Assembly (NCBI GenBank): GCA_963575745.1
Contig: CAUYUJ010022515.1
Span: 1 to 64,000, forward strand
DNA length: 64,000 nucleotides
Origin: Prorocentrum cordatum
Taxonomy: Eukaryota; Sar; Dinophyceae; Prorocentrales; Prorocentraceae
Direction: 5' to 3'
Shown here: piece by piece, positions 42,174-50,531 of the stretch
Layout of the letters: every line of letters begins with the position of its first letter
Numbering within the stretch: the stretch's first letter is position 1
Translations under genes and position numbers: made by a program
The notes under the pieces: model-generated
Told to the model about the DNA's origin: nothing
The model's database searches: none
The model's input: only the letters and a program-made list of their open reading frames with translations

Positions 42174-43313
42174 GCATCTCCCGTACCCTTCGACTTGTCG
42201 TCGTAGCCGCCGACCGAGAAATAGCTTGACTTTCGTCTGTCCGACGGAGGGTCGGAGGATCTCGAAGACCTCGGGCAGCAGGGGTCGGCGTGCCAGGGAC
42301 CTGCCCGCAGCTCGCACACATCGTACGCTTCAACTCGTCGATGCGAGCCCGTCGTTCTGGACTGTCGTTGTTGGAGCCGCCCGGCTTGCCTCCACGAGGG
42401 CGGTCCTTGGAGCTCGAGGACTGACCCCTGTGGGTCTCCCTGCTGCGCCCGCGTCCCTTGCCGCGGTTGCCGCCCTTGGCCTGGGACCTCTGCTTTTGCT
42501 GCGCGATGACCGCGAAGCTCTGGAGGGCCTCGTCGTCCATCCTGTCGATCTCCTCGATCGTAGCTTAGTCCTCGCTCGCCAAGATCGATGTCGACCTCCG
42601 ATCTGCCACCTGACTGAGATCGCGGCTCGCGGAGCATCTTCATCTTCGTAGTCTTCGTTCTCTTCTTCCATGCCAGGCTGCCACGCCGACTTCTGGTACT
42701 GCTGATGCCGCCTATGGTTGAAGCGCTGCGGTCTTGGATCTTGCCTTTGGTCGTTTCTGCTTTTCTACTTGCGCCCGTTAATGGTGGGATGGTGCATTCG
42801 CAGGGCCTTGCCGAGCGCCTCCGTGTCGTACGTGTGGCCAGCGCTGCTGATGATGCTCGCGTGGTCGGACTTCTCGAGGCGAGCGAACTTCAGCAGTGGG
42901 TGGGCCTGCAGGTCGTTCGAGATGCCCGTCTCCTCGCTTCCCTTCTTGAGGTCGTCGAACGCCGTCGGGCGCCTGATAATATATGTTTGCGTACTTTCGC
43001 TAGGGGATCTCCAGACCGACTCACCGTACAGCGCGCTATCAAACAATTCATCTGCACGAGCAGGTCTATCTTTCAGCACGGACCTACCCAGGGTGTTGAG
43101 CAGCAATTCAAGGCCCTCGGTGGTCGCCGTCATCGTCTTCTTCTTCTTCTTGTTCTTCCCTTGGTGTGCTGTCTTTCCCCGTCTCCGACGACCTCCTCCG
43201 TTCATGTGAGCAATTTCCTGAAGGTGGGTGAGGGACCTCACCGTGTCGTCGGCCGTGCTTGAGAGAGCGTTTCTTAGGTTGATGGGCGTCGCGACTTGCT
43301 TATCATCTCCCAT
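42174..43313 (-). pseudogene. copia gag (capsid and nucleocapsid)
   Basis: The frame from ATG 43,313 reads ARADELFDSALYGESVW, then TQTYIIRRPTAFDDLKK, then GISNDLQAHPLLKFARLEK. This is the copia gag pattern (GES...Y..R....F..L...G......R...LL..A.L). A later frame carries Arg/Ser-rich sequence and MCASCGQ, with WHADPCC in the neighbouring frame. Together these give a CX2C...HX4C zinc knuckle broken by a frameshift near 42,295. The gene is cut from pol by the LINE-B insertion. A ~400-base leader separates it from the primer-binding site. Confidence 0.72.
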
Positions 43314-43701
43314 GCTCCCGCAGAAGAGGTCACGGGCCTGCTCTTGTTATTTCTCGAAGACTGCTGGATAACCGCCGTAGGGCGGGATGTCTTTCACGAA
43401 CTTCAGCTTGCTTGAGCACGGCATCTCGCTGACGAGGCTGCCGCTGCACACGACGTGAGCGAAGTCGCTGCCGGATAGTAATATGGAGTCGCAGCGGAAT
43501 GCATGCGCGCAGCGTCGCGCGCCGCTGCCCGCAGGACGAGTCCAGCCGCCCAGGCCAGGCTCGGCGGAGGCGCCGCTGGCCTCCTCGCCGTGGATGCCCT
43601 GCAGCTCCCCGCTGGATGGCCACCGTCCCCGCCACTGGGCGTGATCGTCACCCTCCGCGCCGCGCCGCGGCGGAGGTGGGAACTGACCGAGGGCGAGTCG
43701 G

Positions 43702-43716
43702 CCAGCCCCGCTACCA
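43702..43716 (-). other. primer-binding site of the copia-type element
   Basis: The minus strand reads TGGTAGCGGGGCTGG starting 5 bases inside the 5' LTR. It resembles TGGTAGCAGAGGATGG, the complement of the 3' end of animal-type initiator tRNA-Met, with four differences. Position and TGG start are as expected. The tRNA identity is inference. Confidence 0.7.
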
Positions 43717-43721
43717 TCAGG

Positions 43722-43868
43722 TGGCGGTTGCCGCCGTCGAAGCTCTTCAGGAGTACACCCGTCTGCTCAAGGGCTCTGCACGCCAGATCTCAGCGGTCGG
43801 GGCGAGCGGGCTTGCAGGTAGCGGCAGGAGACAGGGACAGGAGGGTTGTTCGCATTGGGACTTCAACA
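43722..43868 (-). repeat. 5' LTR of the copia-type element
   Basis: 147 bases. It begins TGTTGAAGTCCCAATGCG on the minus strand and ends CCGCCA. It pairs with 27,240-27,386. Confidence 0.88.
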
Positions 43869-43884
43869 GAGGGGGAGGACGATA

Positions 43885-44912
43885 ATTAGGAGGAGGAGGA
43901 GGAGGAGGAGGAGGAGGAGGAGGAGGAGGAGGAGGAGGAGGAGGAGGAGGAGGAGGAGGAAAAAGGAGAAAAAAGAGAAGGAGGAGGAGGGGAGGCAGGG
44001 GAGAAGGAAAAAGGGAGGAGTAGGCGGAGGAGGAGGCGGAGCATGAGGAGGGCGGAGGATAGGAGGAGGAGAGGAGGAGGAGGAGGAGGAGATGAGGAGG
44101 AGGAGGAGGATGAGGAGGAGGAGGAGGAGGAGGAGGAGGAGGAGGAGGAGGAGGAGGATGAGGAGGAGGAGGAGGAGGAGGCGGAGGGAGCGAGGAGGAT
44201 GAGGAGGGAGGAGGAGGAGGAGGAGGGAGGATGAAGGAGGGAGGAGGCGGAGGAGGAGGAGGGGAGAGGAGGAGGAGGAGGCGGAGGAGGAGGAAGGGAG
44301 GGAGGAGGAGGAGGGGAGGAGGATGAGGAGGAGGAGGAGGAGGAGGAGGAGGAGGAGGAGGGGAGGATGGAGGAGGAGGAGGAGGGAGGAGAGGAGGAGG
44401 AGGAGGAGAGGAGGAGGGAGGCGGAGAGTATGAGGAGGAGGAGTGAGGAGGAGGAGGAGGCGGAGGAGGAGGAGGCGGAGGAGGAGGAGGAGGAGGAGAG
44501 TAGGAGGAGGATGAGGAGGGAAGGAGGAGGAGGAGGCGGAGAGGAGGAGGAGGAGGAGGAGGAGGAGGCGGAGGAGGAGGAGGAGGAGCGAGGAGGAGGA
44601 GGAGGAGGAGGAGGAGGAGGAGGAGGAGGAGGAGGAGGAGGAGGAGGAGGAGGAGGAGGAGGAGGAAGGAGGAGGAGGAGGAGGAGGAGAGAGGAGGAGG
44701 AGGAGGAGGAGGAGGCGGAGGAGGAGGAGGAAGGAGGCGAGGAGGAGGAGGAGGAGGAGGAGGAGGAGGAGGGAGGAGGAGGAGGAGGAGGAGGAGGAGG
44801 AGGAGGAGGAGTAAGGAGGAGGGAGGAGTGAAGAGGAGGAGGAGGAGGAGGAGAGGAGGAGAGGAGGAGGAGGAGAGGAGGAGGAGGAGGAGGAGGAGGA
44901 GGAGGAGGAGCA
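43885..44912. repeat. 1-kb (GGA)n purine tract
   Basis: Imperfect GGA/GAG triplets for about 1,030 bases, starting some 17 bases outside the copia 5' LTR. Very long Arg, Glu or Ser/Pro frames here are artefacts. Confidence 0.97.
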
Positions 44913-45139
44913 CCCCCCCGCGGCAGGCCCGCAGCTGCGGCACAGCTCGGCTGCCGCGTCGCTGGACGAGCTGCGCGTGCGGTCCCCGCCGCAGGCGGGA
45001 AGGCGTGGGCGAAACGCACGTCCGCAGCTGCGGCCTCGCGGGCCGGACCCCTGGGCCGTAGCCCCGCGGATGCAGGCTGTTTTTTCGCTGATGCCCCGCG
45101 CGGGACGTATCCGTGCGACCGCGTGTCCGCGGCATCGCG

Positions 45140-45239
45140 NNNNNNNNNNNNNNNNNNNNNNNNNNNNNNNNNNNNNNNNNNNNNNNNNNNNNNNNNNNNN
45201 NNNNNNNNNNNNNNNNNNNNNNNNNNNNNNNNNNNNNNN
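45140..45239. other. assembly gap (100 N)
   Basis: Exactly 100 N, the usual placeholder for a gap of unknown size. The sequence to its right is the right half of a palindromic element, so the break probably falls on a hairpin. Confidence 0.98.
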
Positions 45240-45310
45240 GCATCGGCGATGCATTGCCGATGCGGCGGGATCCTCGAACCCCATCTGCTCGGACCCCATC
45301 TAGGAGGCCT
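45240..45310. mobile_element. palindromic element, family P1, copy 1 (right half)
   Basis: GCATCGGCGATGCATTGCCG...GGGATCCTCGAACCCCATCTGCTCGGACCCCAT is the right end of the P1 element seen complete at 47,927 and 50,185. Its left half falls in the gap. Confidence 0.75.
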
Positions 45311-45553
45311 CTGTTGAGACACAGCAGCCGCCCCGATGTTGTTCGGTCTGGGCCTGTTTGACGCTGCGCAAACTCAGGGCTGCAGCCTCGAGCGTAATAC
45401 TAGATGTGGCAAGAAGATAGCGCCGACTCAGCGGAGCGAGAGACAAAGTAAAGCTGCCAGGCGCAGCAGGAAAGGCACACACACACACACATCAAACAAC
45501 GACCCAGGCCTGGGCCTCCTTCCTGGGCAAGCTGCAAGGCACCAGCCTGTGGC

Positions 45554-45880
45554 GCCTCCTCCTCCTCCTCCTCCTCCTCCCCTCCTCTCCTCCTCCTCCC
45601 TCCTCCCTATCTCTTCCTCCTCCTCCTCCCTCCTCTTCCTCCTCCTACCTCCTCCTCCTCCTCCTCTCATTGGCCTCCCCCTCCTCCTCCTCCCTCTCTC
45701 CCTCCCTCCTCATCCTCCTTCCTCTTTTCCTCCCTACCTACTCCTCCTCCTCCTCCTCCTCCTCTTCCTCGTCCTCAGCCTCATCTCCTCTCCTCTCGTC
45801 CTCCTCCTCCTCCTCCTCCTCCTCTTTTCCTCTTCCTCGTCCTCCTCCTCCTCCTCCTCCTCCACTACCTTGTCCTCCAG
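45554..45880. repeat. (TCC)n pyrimidine tract
   Basis: Imperfect TCC/TCT triplets over about 330 bases. Sequence 45,311-45,553 shows no gene beyond a short open frame without a motif. Confidence 0.95.
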
Positions 45881-46045
45881 GCCATCCGATGCCTGGGCCT
45901 CCTGCTCTTCTCCTCCTCCCCGGACCTCGGGCGGCGCGGCTCGCTCGGGCCGCGGCAGCTCCACCGGCCCCGCTCCCCGGGGGCAGCTCCTCGCCCCGGA
46001 GCCCGGAGGCCCGACGAGACTCCAGGGCCTCGACCCGGGGCCAGG

Positions 46046-46100
46046 AGGAGGAGGAGGAGGAGGAGGAGGAGGAGGAGGAGGAGGAGGAGGAGGAGGAGGA
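46046..46100. repeat. (GGA)n microsatellite
   Basis: Perfect GGA run. It lies 166 bases after the opposite-strand (TCC)n tract, so the two could pair as an inverted repeat. Confidence 0.95.
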
Positions 46101-46392
46101 GCGAGGTCGGAGCCGGAATGAGGGTCGAAGCCGAGGCCCGGGACCGAGGCCGATCCCGGCACCGACGGACCCGGCCCCCGGCAGAACAAGCCACGAGTCG
46201 GGGGCGGAAAAGAGGGGGGTGAGGACAAGGGGGGGGGGATATCATGGCGGGGGCCATGATGTCTCGCCAGATTGCATGGCGCCTCTTCTTGTTTTATTAC
46301 GTCCCTGGCCCCCCCGCTGGGCCGCGCACATGCCCCGGGTCATGATTTGCACCCCCCCCTCTTGGACACCCCCCTCTTGGCCGCTTCCGAAT

Positions 46393-46424
46393 GAGGACAG
46401 GACAGGACAGGACAGGACAGGATC
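46393..46424. repeat. (GGACA)n pentanucleotide repeat
   Basis: About six perfect units. Confidence 0.93.
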
Positions 46425-46709
46425 GGAACTCTGCCTTGAGGGTAGGATCGGATATCGGACAGGACCGATGGCCAAGCCAAGGCACGCTATACCCACCCCC
46501 GAGCTGGGCATTCGACCCAATCCTGGAAGGGAGGCAACGTACATGTGGGCCATACGGGTCCTGAGAGTGCTCGCTGCTCTCAGGCTCCGGGAGCCCTCCC
46601 TGGGCCCCCAGCACCGCCCAATCGCCGGCCAGGATGATGAAGAACTGGTCCCACAGGTTAAAGTCGGCGGCGAGCCCAGGGGCGGGGGGGGAGTGAGAAG
46701 GGGTGGGCC

Positions 46710-46880
46710 TTCTCAGAAGGCTCGGGAGTCCCCCGGCCTTCTGAGATGTTTCCCGCGCCCTCCCGGAAGACAGAGAGAAAGCTTCTCAGAAGGCCGGGGC
46801 GCTCCTGAGAAGCCCCGCCGTCTTCTGCGACGGCCCTCTCCTTCTCGCTGCCCCTCCTCGCTCGCCGCCGATGCGAAGCC
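46710..46880 (+). repeat. CTTCTCAGAAGG palindromes and duplicated segment, copy 1
   Basis: Several CTTCT(C/G)AGAAG palindromes. The segment 46,810-46,880, ending CTCGCTCGCCGCCGAT, is repeated at 47,440-47,520. Confidence 0.7.
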
Positions 46881-47052
46881 CCGGGCGTGCAGGGCCCGTC
46901 TCCCGCGGGACCCGCTTCTCTCGGGCCTGGGGTGCGTGCGCCCTCCTTCGCGCTCGAGGCCCTTCCCGGCGGCCCGAGTGCGCCGCCCGTTTCCCCCCCC
47001 CTTTGCCTCCGCGGCCGCCTTCCTTCTCCCGGAGCGGCAGGAAAACGTACAC

Positions 47053-47213
47053 GTAAGTCGGGCCTGTCCCCCTACAGGGGGACTGGACGAAGAATCAAAA
47101 ATGCCCCCAACATATGGCAAACTGGTCAACAATCGTCAGAAAAACGTCCCCAGACTATCTTTTGAACATTACTTTTGATTATTCCTCCCGTAGAGGGACA
47201 GGCCCGACTTACA
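47053..47213. mobile_element. 161-bp TIR element beginning GTAAGT
   Basis: The left end GTAAGTCGGGCCTGTCCC and right end GGGACAGGCCCGACTTAC are inverted with one mismatch over 23 bases. Flanks ACGTACAC and ACGCACAC differ at one of 8 positions, like an 8-bp target duplication. The interior is AT-richer and non-coding. The left end is a consensus splice donor, recalling introner elements. Confidence 0.78.
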
Positions 47214-47439
47214 CGCACACGTGCGTGTCTCCACGCTGGTCTCGGGAGCGCGCACGGCGCGAGCGTGCCTCTCGCGCGGCCGACCTCGCGGATCGGTGGG
47301 ACGCGCTCGTGCACGGGGTGGGGCGCGTGCGTCCTCCGTGGGCCCCCTGGCTGCTGCCCCCCGCAGGCCCGTGCGCGGCCTGCCCAGCAGTCTTCCCCGC
47401 GGAGGCCGGGGAGTCTGGTGCGCCGTCGCCACCGGAGGG

Positions 47440-47520
47440 CTTCTGGGAAGTCCCGCCGCCTTCTGAGAAGGCCTTCTCCTTCTCATTTCCCCCCCTCGCT
47501 CGCCGCCGATCTTCAAGCCC
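47440..47520 (+). repeat. duplicated segment, copy 2
   Basis: CTTCTGGGAAGTCCCGCCGC...CTCGCTCGCCGCCGAT matches 46,810-46,880. The TIR element and about 560 bases lie between the copies. Confidence 0.7.
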
Positions 47521-47926
47521 TCAGCATCCTCCTCCACCCGTGGTGGCCAGCAGCCGACCGATGGGCAGAGGGCAAGAGGACGGCCCAGCACGCCCTCCAG
47601 AGGCCAAGAGAGAAGAGAGCAGAATCGAGATCAGCCGCCGGCCTGGGAGGTTCGGTTCGGCATCGGCGCGGGCATGTCCGTGGTCGAGGGCTGGCCTGCC
47701 GAAGCACAGTGTGGCTCCATCCGCCTTGATCCCAGGCTTGACCCGGCTCAATCTTGGGTCTAACCCGCCTTGATCCCGAGCTTAAGCCGGCGTCGTCGGG
47801 CCCAATGGACCCTTCATCGGATTCAATAGTTTTCCGCGTTCTTGCAAAGGCCGCTCCCCGCAGATGCCTCCTAAACCGATGCGACGAAGAAGTATGAGCT
47901 TTCGTCTTGCCCTCCCCCGACACTCT

Positions 47927-48143
47927 AGGCCTCTCATATGGGGTCCAAGTAGATGGGGTCGGAGGTCGGAGGATCGCGCCGCATCGCCGATGTTCGATGT
48001 GGAGCCAGAGTTTCTCCACGCCGACGCTGCCGATGCATCGCCGACGTCGCCGATGCATCGCCGATCCATCGCCGATGCATCGGCGATGCATGGGCAATGT
48101 GGCGCGATCCTTCGACCCCATCTATTCGCATCCCATCTAGGCA
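47927..48143. mobile_element. palindromic element, family P1, copy 2
   Basis: Left end GGCCTCTCATATGGGGTCC and right end ACCCCATCTATTCGCATCCC are inverted. The interior alternates GCATCGCCGATG and CATCGGCGATGC. About 217 bp, non-coding. Confidence 0.78.
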
Positions 48144-48761
48144 GGGTCCGTTTCAATTCGGTCGATTCGATTCCGTATCGAGTCTGGTCGGCCAGATCCG
48201 ATTTGATTCCGATATTCGACGATTCCGATGTTTGCATGGCGCTGTGTTCCATTCTGACGCGGCCGATCCGATTCGATTTCGATTCCGTGCCGATACAGCC
48301 TGATCCGATGCACGTTTCGATGTGATCCGACTCACGGATTCGATGCTGACTGACCTTGCCCAGGGCCTAGGAGGCATTTATCGACGCCCCCCTCCTTGGA
48401 CGCCCCCGATCGCATCTCCCCCGGCAAGAGACCCTCGCCCGGCGCCTGAGGAGGCACCGCGGCGCAGAGCGCTAAGCGTCCGAGGCCACATCCGATCACA
48501 GCTGAGTGGTGGGCCGCGCATAATAGCAAAAGGCGCCCACGTCTCGAGTCAGTGGTTGTCTCCACCTCAACCCCATCTAGGAGGCCCCAGTCGACGACCC
48601 CCTCGTGGGCGCACTCGATCGTCTCGCCCTCTCCAGGATACGAGGCGTTTGTTTTAGGAAGTTCCCAGCGCGGAACCTTTCCGTGCGAGCGTGTATCCGC
48701 GGGATCGCGCCCCGGAATCCAGACAACGAGAGCGCGGATCAAACACGTAGGGCGACGGGAC

Positions 48762-48808
48762 ATCCATATGTATATCTATATCTATATTTATATCTATATA
48801 TATATACA
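48762..48808. repeat. (TATATC)n/(TA)n AT-rich microsatellite
   Basis: TATATCTATATC units passing into TATATATATA. The surrounding sequence 48,144-49,100 shows no recognisable gene. Confidence 0.9.
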
Positions 48809-48997
48809 CATATGCATTGCCCCAGGCCTCGCCCATCCTCTGGGCCTGGGAGCGATGTATGCGCCCTCCCGGCTTGGCCAGCGAGGCACATACGCAGCTC
48901 CTGGGTCCAGGATGGGCCAGGCCTGGGGCAGTGGCTGTCCCAACACGGAACCGAGGCGCTCCAGGAACGCCCCCGCCTTCGAGGGTCGAAGGCGTTG

Positions 48998-49115
48998 TCA
49001 GCTCCTCCTCGGCGGAAGCGGCGGAAGGCCTGCGGACACCGGCGGAAGCAAAACGAGGCCGTCTCCGCTGGCGGAAGGCTGGCGGCAGGCGGCGGACGTG
49101 CAAGATGCGCCCCCC
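48998..49115 (+). repeat. GGCGGAAG repeat shared with 54,353-54,480, copy 1
   Basis: CTCCTCGGCGGAAGCGGCGG, then AACGAGGCCGTCTCCGCTGG, then GGCTGGCGG. The same blocks occur in the same order in the second copy. Confidence 0.65.
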
Positions 49116-49133
49116 AGGAGATGACGAGCGAAC

Positions 49134-49204
49134 AACTCACACCCATACCCATAGGAGGGTCGAAAGGAGGGGAACTGGCTATGGGTATGGGTGCGAGTTG
49201 TCGG
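49134..49204. repeat. hairpin-forming inverted repeat
   Basis: ACAACTCACACCCATACCC and GGGTATGGGTGCGAGTTGT are arms of about 23 bases with one mismatch and a ~24-base loop. Confidence 0.85.
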
Positions 49205-49290
49205 ACCCTGGGGGACGCTCCCGTTGGAGCGGGGACCCCCATCCGCCGTCCCCCCATAGGGTACGGGTGCGTGTTGTTCGACCGTCAAAG

Positions 49291-49525
49291 AGACGACAAT
49301 ATGTTTTGGTTCAGGGTTTCCCGAGCCCGCCACGTGGGCGACGGAGACAACGGGTCCAACTGCGCCGACCTTGGCGCGTGAGCTCCCCGCGTACGTAAGG
49401 CCCCAAGAGACGACAATACGTTTTGGTTCAGGGTTTCCCGAGCCCGCCATGTGGGCGACGGAAAACACGGGTCCAACTGCGCCGACATTGGCGCGTAAGC
49501 TCCCCGCGTGCGTAAGGTCGCGCGC
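49291..49525 (+). repeat. tandem duplication, 117-bp period, two copies
   Basis: AGACGACAATA(T/C)GTTTTGG starts at 49,291 and 49,408. The copies share CCCGAGCCCGCCA(C/T)GTGGGC and GGTCCAACTGCGCCGAC. Confidence 0.9.
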
Positions 49526-50184
49526 AAGCGCCCTCGTCTCCAATGTGGCGTGCATCGCCGTCGGCCCCCGTAAGCCACCGCGTAAGGTCGCTGTACCGCC
49601 CCGCGTATGACCCGCTTTTGATCGTCGCCCATCTGTTCGCTGAAATGGCCAAGCTGCCAGAAGTATGCAGCAATTTTGAAGATGAGTGCGTCAACCGCAT
49701 GTGGCGCTGGTTCGTTCCAGTTTTCAGGATTCGAACGTGCCTCCCGCAACCCAGCCTTCCTGGGGGCCCGCGCTTTTTGATTTTTGGCGCGCCCACAGCC
49801 CATGCCTGGGTCGCCCCGCCCGATGGCAGCCTCGTTCGTTCGTTCGTTCACATGCTCGCCGCTGTTGAGCTCCCCCACGGCAGCCCCCCGCTGCGGCGCC
49901 CGAGGAGGCACCGCGGCGGCCCGCCGCCGGAGCAGGCTGCGCCGCGGGCCGACGGCGCGCCGCCGCGGCCGCCCCGCCAGGGGCTCCAGCCTGCGCCCTC
50001 GCCGGGGGACGAGCCAGTCGACCACGCGAGGAGCGGGCCGACGACGACGACGACGACGAAAGCGACGACGACGACGATGACGACGACGACGACGAACGAT
50101 AATGGTGCTGACGGAGGGGCAAAAAGCGACGACGTCGACCACGCCAGGAGGTCGTCGCCGTTCTCGGCTCGTCCACTATTTTCC

Positions 50185-50390
50185 AGGCCTCCCAGATGGG
50201 GTCCGAGCAGATGGGGTCGGAGGATCGCGCCGCATCGCCGATGCGTCGGCGACCTCGCTCGATGAGGAGCATGATTTCCTCCACGCCGACGTCGCCGCTG
50301 CATTGCCGATGCATCGCCGCTGCATCCCCGATGAATCGGCGATGCGTCGGCGTTGCGGCGCGATCCTTCAACCCCACTTACTCGGGCCCA
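50185..50390. mobile_element. palindromic element, family P1, copy 3
   Basis: Left end GGCCTCCCAGATGGGGTCC, then GAGCAGATGGGGTCGGAGGA. The right end CGATCCTTCAACCCCACTTA is its inverted counterpart. The interior is rich in GCATCGCCGATGC. About 206 bp. Confidence 0.78.
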
Positions 50391-50510
50391 TTCAGATTTC
50401 TCTATCTTAAGCTCGTCGACTACATGCCTGAGCAATACTGTTTCCATTTGCTGCTCGCTATTATGCCTCTTTATCTCTCCGTCTCTCTCTCTCTCTCGCT
50501 CGCTTTCTCT

Positions 50511-50531
50511 CCGTTGTCATTTTTGCTCAAG
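50511..50531 (+). promoter_or_regulatory. decayed genomic spliced leader
   Basis: CCGTTGTCATTTTTGCTCAA + G differs from the SL core at 3 of 21 positions. It follows a pyrimidine (TC)n tract and is followed directly by an ATG, as at the two exact copies. It has lost the internal TAG. Confidence 0.75.

Larger units (their letters stand above)
27240..43868 (-). mobile_element. Ty1/copia-type LTR retrotransposon, decayed and nested
   Basis: The ends are direct repeats of 147 bp each (27,240-27,386 and 43,722-43,868), TG...CA bounded. Reading from the right end on the minus strand: LTR, tRNA-like primer-binding site, gag with a zinc knuckle, protease-like region, integrase, RT, RNase H, purine-rich tract, LTR. 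The integrase-before-RT order defines copia. The 16.6-kb length comes from insertions: LINE-B at 35.29-42.1 kb plus inverted-repeat elements at 29.99-30.18, 33.78-33.89, 34.46-34.67 and 34.72-35.07 kb. Pol is broken by several frameshifts. The outer five-base flanks (TCAAG, GAGGG) do not match as a target duplication. Confidence 0.85.

Noticed and set aside
27240-43868. Five-base target duplication of the copia element
   Set aside because: Outer flanks TCAAG and GAGGG do not match. The duplication was lost or never identical.
43747-45322. Three overlapping ~480-500-codon minus-strand frames
   Set aside because: They lie in the (GGA)n tract and read through the 100-N gap. Pro/Ser/Leu strings are compositional.
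49855-50100. Open frame with LPHGSPPLRRPRRHRGG and poly-Thr
   Set aside because: Proline/arginine bias and an (ACG)n tail. No recognisable domain.
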